38,580 nt of DNA from Muribaculaceae bacterium. GTDB lineage: Bacteria; Bacteroidota; Bacteroidia; Bacteroidales; Muribaculaceae. Within the stretch, counting starts at the first letter, position 1. Each line of letters begins with the position of its first letter. The translations under genes and the position numbers were made by a program. Below are positions 1-9,231 of this stretch, one piece after another. The notes under the pieces are model-generated. The model was not told where the DNA came from. It was given only the letters and a program-made list of their open reading frames with translations, and did not search any database. The DNA lies in assembly GCA_017553785.1 (NCBI GenBank), contig JAFZKD010000051.1, positions 1 through 38,580 of the forward strand. Reading direction: 5' to 3'.

Positions 1-1715
1 GCGAAGAGGCGTTCTATAACTGCAGAGGCCTGACCAGCGTGTCCATCGGCAACTCCGTCACTACAATCGGCGAAGAGGCGTTCTCTGGCTGCAGTGGCCT
101 GACCAGCGTCACCATCCCCAACTCTGTCACCTCTATCGGCAATTCTGCGTTCTCTTACTGCGAGAGTCTGACCAGCATTCAAGTAGAAAGCGGTAATACG
201 ACATACGACTCTCGTGAAAATTGTAACGCCATTATCGAAACAGCAACAAATACACTGATTACTGGCTGCATGAACACAGTTATCCCCAACTCGGTAACTT
301 CAATCGGTGGCTGGGCGTTCTCTTACTGCCGTGGCCTGACCAGCGTGTCCATCCCCAACTCTGTCACCTCCATTGGCGACTGTGCGTTCTTTGATTGTGT
401 CGGTCTAACCAGCGTGTCCATCGGCAACTCCGTCACCTCCATCGGCGACGAGGCGTTTTGTTTTTGCAGAGCCCTGACTAGCATCGAAATCCCCAACTCT
501 GTCACCTCCATCGGCAAATATGCTTTCTCTTCCTGCGAGAGCCTGACTAGCATCAAAATCCCCAACTCCGTAACGACCATAGAGGATGATGCGTTCTCTG
601 GCTGTGAGAGCTTAATCAGCATAACTATCCCTAATTCCGTGATCTCCATCGGCAGTTCAGCGTTCTCTGAGTGCTGGAGCCTGACCAGTATTTCCATCCC
701 TAACTCGGTCACCTCCATCGGCAACTCTGCTTTCTCTTCCTGCGAGAGCCTGACCAGTATAATAATCCCTAATTCCGTGATCTCCATCGGCAGTTCAGCG
801 TTCTCTGAGTGCTGGAGCCTGACCAGCGTGTTCATCGGCAACTCGGTCACGACTATCAGCCAGTCTGCGTTCTCTTATTGCTTCAACTTGACTGAAATAT
901 ATAGTTTGGCTATGAATGCGCCAACAATTGGTTCGAATACTTACAAAGGCTGTTATGGAGCCACATTATATGTACCTCATCATGCGATAGAGAGCTATCT
1001 GGCTGCTTATTACTGGAAAAATTTTTCTAATATCGCTGACATCACCTTTGAAAAAGATGCCATCAACTATCGCGTTTTAGATGCAAATTCGACAAGCATT
1101 CAGATGAACGAGGATGCACTATATAGCGGCGATATGATGATTCCCGACTCGGTATCTTTTAGAGACTATATCTTTAATGTGACAGGGATTGAAAACAATG
1201 CATTTGACGGCTGTTTTGAGTTGACGAGCATTACCATTCCCAATTCGGTAGAGTCCATCGGGGAGCAGGCGTTCCAAGGCTGCACGGGGCTGACGAACGT
1301 GACCATTGGCAGCGGGGTGACTAACATCGGAGCTAAAGCGTTTAACTACTGCAATGCGTTGGCGACCGTTAAATGCGTCGGCACGCTGCCGCCAGTGATG
1401 GCCAGCAGTGACTGTTTCACAACTACCGCATATAACCGCGCGACGCTGCTTGTGCCGCGCAACAGCGAGGCATCCTATGCCTCCGCCGACTATTGGTACA
1501 AGTTCGCCCATATTGAGGGCTGGGGCAGCGCTGGCATGGGTGACGTTGACGGCGACGGCAACGTGAGCATCCGCGACGTGACATTCCTGATTGATGCGAT
1601 GCTGAATGGCGATTATGAGGGCATCTATTTCGAGTACGCAGACCTGAATTACAACGGCCGCCTTGACATCTGCGACGTTGCCACCCTTATCGATAAAATC
1701 TTGAACGGTAACTAG
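1..1715 (+). CDS. BspA-like leucine-rich-repeat surface protein with C-terminal dockerin-like domain (5' end missing)
   Basis: The reading frame is open from the first bases of the window, so the true start and any signal peptide lie upstream; the GTG at 39 is an internal valine. The visible part is a run of about 23-residue LRR_5 (BspA/TpLRR) repeats of the form [21 protein letters not shown], interrupted near nt 175-290 and 890-1200 by non-repeat spacers that contain the module 'VPxxxxxxYxxxxYWxxF' common in these proteins. The last about 60 residues (from nt 1540) hold two Ca-binding-like segments, [10 protein letters not shown] and [10 protein letters not shown], each followed by a helix ending in LID, which is the type I dockerin pattern. 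Such proteins are exported and mediate binding to host or particle surfaces in some species; the target here cannot be read from sequence. Terminator hairpin follows at 1764-1794. Confidence 0.85.
   Translation, partial: EEAFYNCRGLTSVSIGNSVTTIGEEAFSGCSGLTSVTIPNSVTSIGNSAFSYCESLTSIQVESGNTTYDSRENCNAIIETATNTLITGCMNTVIPNSVTSIGGWAFSYCRGLTSVSIPNSVTSIGDCAFFDCVGLTSVSIGNSVTSIGDEAFCFCRALTSIEIPNSVTSIGKYAFSSCESLTSIKIPNSVTTIEDDAFSGCESLISITIPNSVISIGSSAFSECWSLTSISIPNSVTSIGNSAFSSCESLTSIIIPNSVISIGSSAFSECWSLTSVFIGNSVTTISQSAFSYCFNLTEIYSLAMNAPTIGSNTYKGCYGATLYVPHHAIESYLAAYYWKNFSNIADITFEKDAINYRVLDANSTSIQMNEDALYSGDMMIPDSVSFRDYIFNVTGIENNAFDGCFELTSITIPNSVESIGEQAFQGCTGLTNVTIGSGVTNIGAKAFNYCNALATVKCVGTLPPVMASSDCFTTTAYNRATLLVPRNSEASYASADYWYKFAHIEGWGSAGMGDVDGDGNVSIRDVTFLIDAMLNGDYEGIYFEYADLNYNGRLDICDVATLIDKILNGN
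440..860 (+). repeat. 69-bp tandem coding repeats (LRR units), including a 62-nt perfect duplication
   Basis: The LRR units recur every 69 bp (23 codons). Positions 627-688 and 765-826 are identical over 62 nt and lie exactly two units (138 bp) apart, while neighbouring units are more diverged. This points to recent unit duplication or gene conversion. Confidence 0.8.
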
Positions 1716-1763
1716 TAGATTATGTTGCAAGGATGATTACCCTGAATTGATAAAACAATGACC

Positions 1764-1794
1764 GGGGACAACGGACAACAATTCCTTTGTCCCC
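1764..1794 (+). terminator. Intrinsic terminator-like hairpin after the LRR gene
   Basis: GGGGACAA (1764-1771) pairs perfectly with TTGTCCCC (1787-1794) across a 15-nt loop, followed by an AT-rich stretch. It sits 49 nt after the LRR stop codon and before the toxin-antitoxin promoter. Confidence 0.65.
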
Positions 1795-1824
1795 ATTTAT
1801 TTTGTAGTATTTGGGGTGATTTTC

Positions 1825-1855
1825 TTGCTTGTTACGTCATATTGATGTAAATTTG
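1825..1855 (+). promoter_or_regulatory. Bacteroidetes-type promoter of the toxin-antitoxin operon
   Basis: A -7 box TAAATTTG (1848-1855, matches TAnnTTTG) follows a TTG (1825-1827) by 20 nt, the spacing of Bacteroides primary sigma promoters. It lies 33 nt upstream of the antitoxin ATG. Confidence 0.6.
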
Positions 1856-1887
1856 CAGTCAAAATGAATTAAAAACCTATTAGAATT

Positions 1888-2253
1888 ATGCCACAAGTAT
1901 CGATGACAGTCCGCATGGACTCAAAACTTAAAGCGATGTTTGATGAGTTGTGCGCTGAGTTTGGCATGAGTGCCAATACCGCGATGAATGTCTTTGCCAA
2001 AGCTGTGGTAAGGACTCGAAGCATCCCGTTCGAATTAAAGTTGGATCAAGACGATGTTTCATTGCCAAATCACGATGACTTGATCGAAGCTAATCGAAAT
2101 GAAACCGAACGGAATGATGCCTTGATGACAAAAGAAGAGCTTGAAGCGAAAATTGAGCGTGGCGAACAAGCGTATAAAATGGGGCTGTGTGGTGAGATGA
2201 TGGCAAATGAAGACCTCACTGAATACTTAAAACGTCGTGGTTACAATGTATAA
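1888..2253 (+). CDS. RelB/DinJ-family antitoxin
   Basis: A 121-residue protein. The first about 50 residues match the ribbon-helix-helix DNA-binding half of RelB/DinJ antitoxins: a short beta strand (VSMTVRMDSKLK) followed by helices with 'FGMSANTAMNVFAKAVV'. The acidic, charged C-terminal half (about 50-121) is the usual toxin-wrapping part. Members bind their cognate RNase toxin and repress their own operon. Its stop overlaps the ATG of the toxin gene by 8 bases (2246-2253), so the two are probably translationally coupled. The ATG at 1888 is favoured because it lies 33 nt after a good Bacteroidetes promoter. Family assignment is by motif; the pairing of a RelB-type antitoxin with a YoeB-type toxin is common. 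Confidence 0.85.
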   Translation: MPQVSMTVRMDSKLKAMFDELCAEFGMSANTAMNVFAKAVVRTRSIPFELKLDQDDVSLPNHDDLIEANRNETERNDALMTKEELEAKIERGEQAYKMGLCGEMMANEDLTEYLKRRGYNV

Positions 2254-2518
2254 GGTAGTAATCACTCCCGATGCCGAAAAAGATATTCTGTTACTTGCAA
2301 GAATAGAGCCCAAGGCATTCCTGAAAGTTCAAAAGCTACTGAACGAGCTGAAAGAACATCCCAAAACCGGAACAGGACACCCTGAGCCACTGAAAGGATT
2401 TTCTGATAACCGATGGAGCCGTCGTGTCACAAAAAAGCATCGCCTCATTTATGCTATCTATGAGACCGAAATCGTTGTGCTTGTGTTTTCAAGTTATGGC
2501 CATTATGATGACAAATAA
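2246..2518 (+). CDS. YoeB/Txe-family mRNA interferase toxin
   Basis: A 90-residue RelE-fold toxin. The YoeB signature is clear: HPEPLKG, then WSRRVTKKHRLIYAI, then a C-terminal YGHYDD. Counting from ATG 2246, the residues equivalent to the YoeB catalytic set are E47, R66, H86 and Y87, so the toxin looks intact. YoeB toxins cleave mRNA in the ribosomal A site. A GTG at 2237 is also in frame, but ATG 2246 gives the normal family length and N-terminus. The gene overlaps the antitoxin by 8 bp, and its stop codon lies only 4 nt before the preferred start of the downstream exported protein. Confidence 0.88.
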   Translation: MYKVVITPDAEKDILLLARIEPKAFLKVQKLLNELKEHPKTGTGHPEPLKGFSDNRWSRRVTKKHRLIYAIYETEIVVLVFSSYGHYDDK

Positions 2519-2522
2519 AGTG

Positions 2523-5099
2523 ATGAAGAAGATAATAACAATATTTGTGCTGGTCGCTGTTATGACGGGGATATCCCCAGCGGCCACTGTCGAGGAATTG
2601 AGGGCACCCGATGTGACGGGGCTGAATGTGAGTCAACAAGAGCTTGAGGCATTGCAGTTCCTGTATGCCTATATGCCCTTGGCCGACGTGACCGACTATA
2701 GCGTCCAGTTCCATTTGGAGAACGTGCGTGCCACGTTTGCAGCCCGCGAGCAGATGCCGTGGGGCAAGAAGGTGCCCGAATTGCTGTTCAAGCATTTTGT
2801 GTTACCGCTGCGCGTCAATAATGAGGCACTCGACATGTCGCGTCCCGTGTTCTTTGAGGAATTGAAGGAACGCGTGAAAGGCATGAGCATGGAAGAGGCC
2901 ATCCTCGAGGTCAACCATTGGTGCCATGAGCATGTGACCTATCAACCTAGTGATGCCCGCACCCTTTCGCCGCTGGCATGCATGAATACCGCTATCGGGC
3001 GTTGCGGTGAGGAATCCACCTTTACAGTGGCTGCACTACGCTCCATCGGTATTCCTGCCCGCCAGGTCTATACCCCTCGTTGGGCGCACACCGACGACAA
3101 CCATGCCTGGGTTGAGGCTTGGGCCGATGGCAAGTGGCATTTCCTGGGTGCCTGTGAGCCTGAGGCGGTATTGGATTTAGGCTGGTTCAACGCACCCGCT
3201 TCAAGAGCTTTGCTGACGCATACTCGGGCCTTTGGCGACTACAAGGGCCCCGAGGAAGTGATGTCACGCACAAGGAATTTCACCGAAATCAACCTCATCG
3301 GCAACTATGCTGCCACATCATCTACCCAGGTGACTGTTCTTGACAAGAGTGGTAATCCCGTCAAGGGAGCGCGGGTGGAATTCCGCATTTACAATTACGG
3401 AGAGTTTTATCCAGCCGCTACCAAATATACCGACAACAAGGGAAAAGCCTCGCTGACTGCAGGCAAGGGCGATATGCTTGTGTGGGCAAGTAAGGACGGC
3501 TGGTATGGTTACCGTAAGGTGACTTTTGGTAAGGATGGTAAGATAGATGTGACTCTTAATCGAAGCAACAGCATTAAGAGCGGCCCCACATACAATGAAA
3601 TTGATATCGTGCCGCCGGTGGAGAAGGCCGTGATGCCTAAGATAACCGTCGAGAAGGCAGCACTGAACAAACAACGCTTTGCCCGCGAGGACAGTATCCG
3701 AAAGGCCTATGAAGCCACTTTTCTTGATGCCGATGCTGCAAAGTCTCTCTCCCCTCGCCTTGGCGATTACTTGTTCAAAGCACGTGGCAACTGGAAAACA
3801 ATAAACGATTTTGCTTATAGCCACAAAGACAACATGGATCGTGTGATAGGTGTCTTGAAAGGTTTGAATAACAAGGATATGCGTGACGTGAAGATGGAAA
3901 TCCTTGAGGATGCATTCAATGCCCGTAGCAGCTGGTTGAGCCAGCGCGTGGAGTATGAAATGATCACCGCGCCATTCAAAATGGAGTTGCAGGACGCGTT
4001 TGATGCCGCCACAGCCGAGAAATTCCGCCGTGACCCCGCACTGCTTGTCGCTTGGGTTCATGACAACATTGAGTTGCGTCCCGAGGAGAATGCTCTGCAC
4101 ATTGCCCAGACGCCAATGGGCGTATGGCGTTCGAGGGTCTCGGACGAGCGCGGACGCAATATCTTTTTTGTTGATTTGGCTCGTTCGCTCGATATTGAGT
4201 CGCAAATGGACCCCGTCACCGGAAAGGTGCAGTACTGCACTGGCGGCAACGAGTGGCAAGATGTGAACTTTGAGGCGACTGAGCAGCAGAACACCCCCAC
4301 AGGCACCCTGAAACTGCGCTATACGTCTATTCCAGCCTTAGACGATCCCAAGTATTACCACCACTTCACCATCTCGCGCATCATGGACGACGGCACGACG
4401 CGACTGCTGAATTATGATGAGGGCGATTCGGGATTGGAAGAAGGCTCATCGTGGAGCAACACCTTCAAGGACGGGACAACACTCGATGCCGGCACCTATA
4501 TGCTCACAAGTGGCACACGCGCCGCAAGTGGCAAGGTGCTTGTCGCCAACCGCATTTTCAAAGTGAATCCAGGTGAGACTACAACCATCAATCTGACGAT
4601 GCGTCAAAGCAATGATCTGGTGGCAGTTATCGGTAGTTTCAACTCCGAGTCCAAGTTCCAATTGTTGGATGGCGAGTTAAAACCAATACCTGCTGACGAC
4701 GTGAGTATCCTGTCCCAGACGGGACGCGGTTATTACATTGTGGGAATTTTAGGTGTGGGCCAGGAGCCGACTAATCATGCCATGCGTGACATTGCCATGA
4801 TGAGCGAAGCCCTTGACGAGTGGGGACGCCCAATGGTGCTGCTTTTCGAGAATGAGGCAGAAGCGCAGAAATACAGTCAGGAAAACTTCGGCAAGCTGCC
4901 CAAGAAAATCATATATGGTATTGATACAGACGGTAGAATCCGTGACCAGATTGCCCAAAACATGAAGTTCCAGAACAAAGACCAGTTGCCTGTTTTCATC
5001 CTTGCCGACACTTTCAACCGTGTGCTGTTCTGTTCTCAGGGCTACACGATTGGATTGGGTGGACAGTTCATAAAAACCATCAACAATCTGAACAAATAA
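2523..5099 (+). CDS. Exported transglutaminase-like domain protein
   Basis: About 858 residues from ATG 2523, chosen because it gives MKK plus a hydrophobic stretch ending near SPAA, a normal signal peptide; in-frame upstream starts (2505, 2508, 2424) lie inside the toxin gene. Domains: a helical region, then a transglutaminase-like core with Cys161 (GRCGEES), His194 (DDNHAWVEAW) and probably Glu212 (GACEPE) as the third residue; a beta-sandwich resembling carboxypeptidase-regulatory or Ig-like folds at about 265-350 (SGNPVKGARVEF); a long middle region; and a C-terminal part (about 700-858) that may be thioredoxin-like but has no CxxC. The family is common and poorly characterised in Bacteroidales; proteolysis or peptide processing in the periplasm is possible but unproven. 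A strong terminator follows. Confidence 0.8.
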   Translation: MKKIITIFVLVAVMTGISPAATVEELRAPDVTGLNVSQQELEALQFLYAYMPLADVTDYSVQFHLENVRATFAAREQMPWGKKVPELLFKHFVLPLRVNNEALDMSRPVFFEELKERVKGMSMEEAILEVNHWCHEHVTYQPSDARTLSPLACMNTAIGRCGEESTFTVAALRSIGIPARQVYTPRWAHTDDNHAWVEAWADGKWHFLGACEPEAVLDLGWFNAPASRALLTHTRAFGDYKGPEEVMSRTRNFTEINLIGNYAATSSTQVTVLDKSGNPVKGARVEFRIYNYGEFYPAATKYTDNKGKASLTAGKGDMLVWASKDGWYGYRKVTFGKDGKIDVTLNRSNSIKSGPTYNEIDIVPPVEKAVMPKITVEKAALNKQRFAREDSIRKAYEATFLDADAAKSLSPRLGDYLFKARGNWKTINDFAYSHKDNMDRVIGVLKGLNNKDMRDVKMEILEDAFNARSSWLSQRVEYEMITAPFKMELQDAFDAATAEKFRRDPALLVAWVHDNIELRPEENALHIAQTPMGVWRSRVSDERGRNIFFVDLARSLDIESQMDPVTGKVQYCTGGNEWQDVNFEATEQQNTPTGTLKLRYTSIPALDDPKYYHHFTISRIMDDGTTRLLNYDEGDSGLEEGSSWSNTFKDGTTLDAGTYMLTSGTRAASGKVLVANRIFKVNPGETTTINLTMRQSNDLVAVIGSFNSESKFQLLDGELKPIPADDVSILSQTGRGYYIVGILGVGQEPTNHAMRDIAMMSEALDEWGRPMVLLFENEAEAQKYSQENFGKLPKKIIYGIDTDGRIRDQIAQNMKFQNKDQLPVFILADTFNRVLFCSQGYTIGLGGQFIKTINNLNK

Positions 5100-5135
5100 T
5101 TTAAGTGGTGAAGCGAATTTGCTTCACCACTTAAA
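5100..5135. terminator. Bidirectional terminator between convergent genes
   Basis: A 15-bp perfect stem (5100-5114 with 5121-5135; core TTAAGTGGTGAAGC) with loop GAATTT separates the transglutaminase gene from the minus-strand thioredoxin gene. On the minus strand it is followed by a T-rich run, so it can serve both transcripts. Confidence 0.85.
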
Positions 5136-5157
5136 GTTTAAAGTTTAGAGTTTAGAG
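5135..5157. repeat. Short heptad tandem repeat (AGTTTAR) beside the terminator
   Basis: Three copies of a 7-mer of the form AGTTTAA/AGTTTAG lie between the terminator hairpin and the thioredoxin stop codon. The last copy runs into the thioredoxin 3' end. Similar AT-rich short repeats occur between Bacteroidales genes; function unknown. Confidence 0.5.
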
Positions 5158-5469
5158 GAGGGCGTCGATTTTGGCGGCAAGCGCGTCGCGGGTGATGGTG
5201 CCCACGTGCTTGTCGACCATCTTGCCTTCCTTGTCAAAGAACAACAGCGTGGGTATGTTGCGGATTCCGTAATCCACACCCAGGTCAGTGTCCTCGTCAA
5301 CATTGTACTTTCCGATGACGGCGCGTCCTTCATAGGCTGTCGCCAGTTCCTCAATAATCGGAGCGATGCTGCGGCAAGGTCCACACCATGGCGCCCAGAA
5401 GTCAATTACTACGGGTTTGCCCGATTCCAGAAAACTCTTGTAGTTTGAATCATTAATTTCAGTAGCCAT
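5152..5469 (-). CDS. trxA: Thioredoxin
   Basis: A 105-residue single-domain thioredoxin with the active site WCGPC (Cys29 and Cys32), the preceding DFWAP strand and the cis-proline loop IPTLLFF. It reduces protein disulfides in the cytoplasm using thioredoxin reductase; there is no signal peptide. Length and motifs are exactly those of the family. It lies downstream of dnaE on the same strand with a 94-bp gap. A -7 box in that gap suggests it can be transcribed independently of dnaE. The dnaE-trxA order is common in Bacteroides relatives. Confidence 0.95.
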   Translation of the reverse strand: MATEINDSNYKSFLESGKPVVIDFWAPWCGPCRSIAPIIEELATAYEGRAVIGKYNVDEDTDLGVDYGIRNIPTLLFFDKEGKMVDKHVGTITRDALAAKIDALL

Positions 5470-5538
5470 TTCTAATTTGATTATTTGTTAGGTTTATATA
5501 ATAATGTTTGATATTCTTAATGATGAATGTTCATGAGG

Positions 5539-5546
5539 CAAATATA
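5539..5546 (-). promoter_or_regulatory. Putative -7 promoter box for trxA
   Basis: On the minus strand TATATTTG followed by C (5546 down to 5539) matches TAnnTTTG exactly. The upstream element is weak (TGTG with a 20-nt spacer). It lies 70 nt upstream of the trxA ATG. Confidence 0.45.
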
Positions 5547-5563
5547 ATGCCAAGTTTCCCTGA

Positions 5564-8500
5564 TCACACACGCGCATTCACTTTATAGTTGATTCCGGCC
5601 TCGCTCAATGCCTCCAACAGGCGCTTGTCAATGGCGATAAGTTTCTTGGATTGCAGCATGACAAAATTGCCGCTCACATGATCCTTCATGCGGAAATACA
5701 GCTGGCATCGATTGTCGCCTTTCACGCCAAGACTCTGTCTCAGGAAATCCACATTACTCAAATCCTCATCCTTGAGGGTAATGACAAGATTTTTCACCAT
5801 TTTTCCCTTTAGGTCGTCGAGCAGGTTAATGCTATGGACGTTATAGCGAACTGTGTCACTATAGCCTTTTTCGTATGCGCCACTCACGACTACAGCAAGT
5901 CCTGGTTCACCAAACTTCTGATAATCCACGAATTTATTACCAAAGAGCATAAACTCGAATGAGCCGGAATAGTCCTCGATTTTGAGAATGCCGAATTTTC
6001 CGCCTTTCTTGCCCATGCGGGTCTGGAAATCAACGACCAAACCACCTATGGTGAATTCCTTGTCGAGTTGGTTAGCATATTTCCTCACATCGGCAAGCTG
6101 AGTGTCGCAACCATAAGTCACTTCCATGTAATAGGGATCCAACGGATGGGCTGACAGGTACATTCCCACCAGTTCCCTCTCCTGGTTAAGCCGCTCAAGT
6201 TGCGACCATGGCTCTGCGTCAGGAATAGAAGGTGTAGCCACCTCGATGTCACCGAAAGCGCCAAACAGTGAATTCTGCATTTCCTGCTGGCTGTTTTGGT
6301 AACGTTGTCCGAACCGCATCAGCGTTTCGCTGAAACTCTCGCCTCGCGGATTGACGGCAAAGAAATCCTCACGCTTGATGTCCTTGAAGTCGTCAAATGC
6401 TCCAGCCAATGCCATTGATTCCAGTGCCTTACGGTTACATGAGCGCTGGTCAATGCGCTGCACGAAGTCAAAGATGTCTTTAAAGGCACCGCCTTTTTCA
6501 CGTTCCTCAACGATAGAGTCCACACATCCCACACCCACGCCCTTGATGCCGGCGAGGCCGAAACGGATGCGCCCGTCCTTGGTGGCGCTGAAGTTTTTGT
6601 AACTCTCATTGATGTTGGGTCCCAACACTTCGATGCCCATTGAACGGCACTCGTCCATATACTTGGAGAGTTTTTCCACTTCGTTAAGGTTACTGCTCAA
6701 CACGGCAGCCATGTATTCACTGGGATAGTTGGCCTTGAGATAAGCTGTCTGGTAGGCTACCCAACTGTAACATGTGGCATGCGACTTGTTGAAGGCATAG
6801 GAAGCGAACTTCTTCCAGTCTTCCCAAATTTTGTTGAGCACCTGCTTGTCATATCCGTTTTTCTCCCCGCCCTCATAGAACAGGGTTTCCAGCTCATTCA
6901 TCTTGTCAATCTGCTTTTTGCCCATTGCCTTGCGCAATGTGTCGCTCTGGCCACGTGTAAATCCGGCTAATTGGCGGGACAAGAGCATGACTTGCTCCTG
7001 ATAGACCGTAATGCCATAGGTCTCCTTCAAATACTTCTCCATGCAGGGAATGTCATATTCGATAGGCTCTATGCCATGTTTGCGGTTGATGAATGACGGG
7101 ATATAATCCATGGGACCCGGACGATACAGGGCGTTCATGGCAATCAAATCTTCAAAGCAGGTGGGATGGAGGTCGATGAGGTGCTTTTGCATGCCGGCAG
7201 ACTCGAACTGGAAAGTGCCTGCTGTCCTGCCCTTGCAATACAGTTCGTAGGTCTTGGGATCATCAATCGGTATTTTCTCGATATCGATGTCGATGCCGTG
7301 ATTCAGTTTGATGTTGGCCAGCGCTTCCTTGATGATAGAGAGGTTTTTGAGACCTAGGAAGTCCATCTTAATCAGACCGGTGTTTTCAATAACGCCGCCT
7401 TCATATTGTGTCACGATGATGCGATCGCCATTGCTGTCGGTTGCAGTGCTTACGGGTACCCAGTCAGTAATGTCATCACGACCGATAATGACACCGCAGG
7501 CGTGTACGCCGGTGCTGCGGATACTTCCCTCAAGCTTCTCGGCAAAACGGATGGTCTCGCCCACCCTGCTGTCCTGATTATCTAATTCTTGACGGAATTC
7601 GGGGAAACAATCCAGACAGTTCTTGACCGAGATCTTATACTTTTTGCCCTTGCTGTCTTCTGGCATCTCGTTAGGTGACGATGGAATGAACTTGGCCAGT
7701 CGGTTGCTCTCGTCAAGTGGCAAATCCTCGACACGCGCCACGTCCTTGATGGCGCTTTTGGCAGCCATCGTGCCGTAGGTGACGATGTGGGCCACCTTTT
7801 CGGCACCGTATTTCTCTGTCACATAGTTCAATACGGCTGCACGGCCATCATCGTCAAAGTCGGTGTCGATATCGGGCAGTGAAATACGGTCAGGATTCAA
7901 GAAACGCTCAAACAGCAGGTCATATTTCATCGGGTCGATTTTGGTAATGCCCAGACAGTAAGCGACTGCAGACCCTGCCGCCGAACCGCGTCCAGGGCCT
8001 ACCGAGCAACCCAATTTGGGAGCCATCCTGATGTAGTCCTGCACAATGAGAAAGTAGCCGGGGAATCCCATCTTCTTGATGGTGTCCAATTCAAAGTCTA
8101 AGCGCTCACGATGTTCATCGTCAAGATCGGGCCAGCGCTCCTTGGCACCCTCATAGACCAGGTAACGAAGATAGTCGTCCTCGTTGTCAAAGCCGTCAGG
8201 CAATGGGAAGTCGGGCAGGATGGGCGCATGGTCGATGCTGTAGATCTCCACCTTGTCAAGAATTTCGCTGGTACTCTGCAGGGCTTCGGGGACATCGGCA
8301 AACACCTTATTCATTTCGGCCGTCGTCTTGAACCATTCCTGCTTGCTGTAACTCATCGAATTCGGGTCCTTGAGCGTCTTGCCTGTGGAAACACAGATGA
8401 GGCGCTCATGGGCATCGGCATCTTCTTCGTTAACAAAGTGTGAGTCGTTGGTGCAGACCAGTTTGACTCCCAGCTCTTGGGAAAACTTGATTAATTCCCC

Positions 8501-9109
8501 ATTGACCAGCTGCTGTTTCTCGTAGGTCTCATGATTTGCGTTCTCAACAGTCGCTTTGTGCCTTTGCAGCTCCAGGTAGTAATCATCGCCAAAGACGCTT
8601 TTGTACCATTGGATCGTCTCCCGCGCATGGTTTATTTGGCCGTTCATGATGTACTGCGGCACCTCACCACCCAGGCAAGCCGAGCAACAGATAATACCCT
8701 CGTGGTATTTCTCTAATTCGCTGTGGTCGGTACGGGGATGGTAGTACATGCCTTCGGTCCAAGCGTGGGATACAATCTTAATCAGGTTTTTATAGCCTTT
8801 AAGATTCTTGGCGAGCAAGATCAGGTGGTAACCCTTGTCATTCTTGTCAATGCGGTCGTGACGGTCGTTCATTGCCACATAGACTTCGCAGCCAAAGATG
8901 GGTTTAAACTTCTCTCCCTCGCCGCGCTTACCGTTAATCTTTGCGACATAATCATGGAATTCCTTGATGCCGAACATGTTGCCGTGGTCGGTAATCGCCA
9001 TGCCTTGCATGCCGTCTGCTATTGCCTTGTCAACCAAGGCCTTGACAGGCGCCATACCATCAAGGATGGAGTATTGTGAATGTACGTGAAGATGTACAAA
9101 AGGTATCAT
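5564..9109 (-). CDS. dnaE: DNA polymerase III subunit alpha
   Basis: An 1181-residue DnaE-type replicative polymerase, close to the usual length of about 1160. The N-terminal PHP domain begins FVHLHVHSQYSILDG. The catalytic palm includes GPGRGSAAGS and LPDIDTDFDDDGR (around residue 410-420) with the metal-binding aspartates intact. A later helix-hairpin-helix region (GLAGIKGVG) and a C-terminal OB-fold (IGGLVVDFQTRMGKKGG) complete the standard DnaE1 order. It synthesises DNA as the core of the replisome with the beta clamp. The ATG at 9109 gives the canonical N-terminus. No frameshift or missing motif was seen. Confidence 0.97.
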   Translation of the reverse strand: MIPFVHLHVHSQYSILDGMAPVKALVDKAIADGMQGMAITDHGNMFGIKEFHDYVAKINGKRGEGEKFKPIFGCEVYVAMNDRHDRIDKNDKGYHLILLAKNLKGYKNLIKIVSHAWTEGMYYHPRTDHSELEKYHEGIICCSACLGGEVPQYIMNGQINHARETIQWYKSVFGDDYYLELQRHKATVENANHETYEKQQLVNGELIKFSQELGVKLVCTNDSHFVNEEDADAHERLICVSTGKTLKDPNSMSYSKQEWFKTTAEMNKVFADVPEALQSTSEILDKVEIYSIDHAPILPDFPLPDGFDNEDDYLRYLVYEGAKERWPDLDDEHRERLDFELDTIKKMGFPGYFLIVQDYIRMAPKLGCSVGPGRGSAAGSAVAYCLGITKIDPMKYDLLFERFLNPDRISLPDIDTDFDDDGRAAVLNYVTEKYGAEKVAHIVTYGTMAAKSAIKDVARVEDLPLDESNRLAKFIPSSPNEMPEDSKGKKYKISVKNCLDCFPEFRQELDNQDSRVGETIRFAEKLEGSIRSTGVHACGVIIGRDDITDWVPVSTATDSNGDRIIVTQYEGGVIENTGLIKMDFLGLKNLSIIKEALANIKLNHGIDIDIEKIPIDDPKTYELYCKGRTAGTFQFESAGMQKHLIDLHPTCFEDLIAMNALYRPGPMDYIPSFINRKHGIEPIEYDIPCMEKYLKETYGITVYQEQVMLLSRQLAGFTRGQSDTLRKAMGKKQIDKMNELETLFYEGGEKNGYDKQVLNKIWEDWKKFASYAFNKSHATCYSWVAYQTAYLKANYPSEYMAAVLSSNLNEVEKLSKYMDECRSMGIEVLGPNINESYKNFSATKDGRIRFGLAGIKGVGVGCVDSIVEEREKGGAFKDIFDFVQRIDQRSCNRKALESMALAGAFDDFKDIKREDFFAVNPRGESFSETLMRFGQRYQNSQQEMQNSLFGAFGDIEVATPSIPDAEPWSQLERLNQERELVGMYLSAHPLDPYYMEVTYGCDTQLADVRKYANQLDKEFTIGGLVVDFQTRMGKKGGKFGILKIEDYSGSFEFMLFGNKFVDYQKFGEPGLAVVVSGAYEKGYSDTVRYNVHSINLLDDLKGKMVKNLVITLKDEDLSNVDFLRQSLGVKGDNRCQLYFRMKDHVSGNFVMLQSKKLIAIDKRLLEALSEAGINYKVNARV

Positions 9110-9172
9110 AATTTCCTCGTTAGATTTTTTATTTTGATGCAGAGTGTAAAATTACACCAATTTTCTCACCCG

Positions 9173-9180
9173 CAAAAATA
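9173..9180 (-). promoter_or_regulatory. Putative -7 promoter box for dnaE
   Basis: Minus-strand TATTTTTG followed by C matches TAnnTTTG and lies 63 nt upstream of the dnaE ATG. No convincing -33 element. The 9110-9231 gap also holds a small inverted repeat GTGTAA-AA-TTACAC (about 9145-9158). Confidence 0.45.
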
Positions 9181-9231
9181 AAGTTATTAACAAGTAATGA
9201 TTTTAAGTGTTTTAGGCGGGAAATTATGTGA

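Noticed and set aside
323-850. Minus-strand repetitive frame opposite the LRR repeats
   Set aside because: Its periodicity simply mirrors the 69-bp LRR units; a repeat of three-codon multiples keeps antisense frames open.
440-860. Possible CRISPR-like array
   Set aside because: The regularly spaced repeats are in-frame protein-coding LRR units with no unrelated spacers, and no cas genes are present.
2424-2522. Longer start for the transglutaminase-like protein within the toxin gene
   Set aside because: It would put about 33 extra residues before a good signal peptide and overlap the intact toxin almost completely.
3318-4259. Minus-strand 313-codon frame opposite the transglutaminase-like gene, and similar long frames at 9739-10728 and 25929-26708
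   Set aside because: All lie wholly inside convincing genes on the other strand and have no recognisable domains or start signals.
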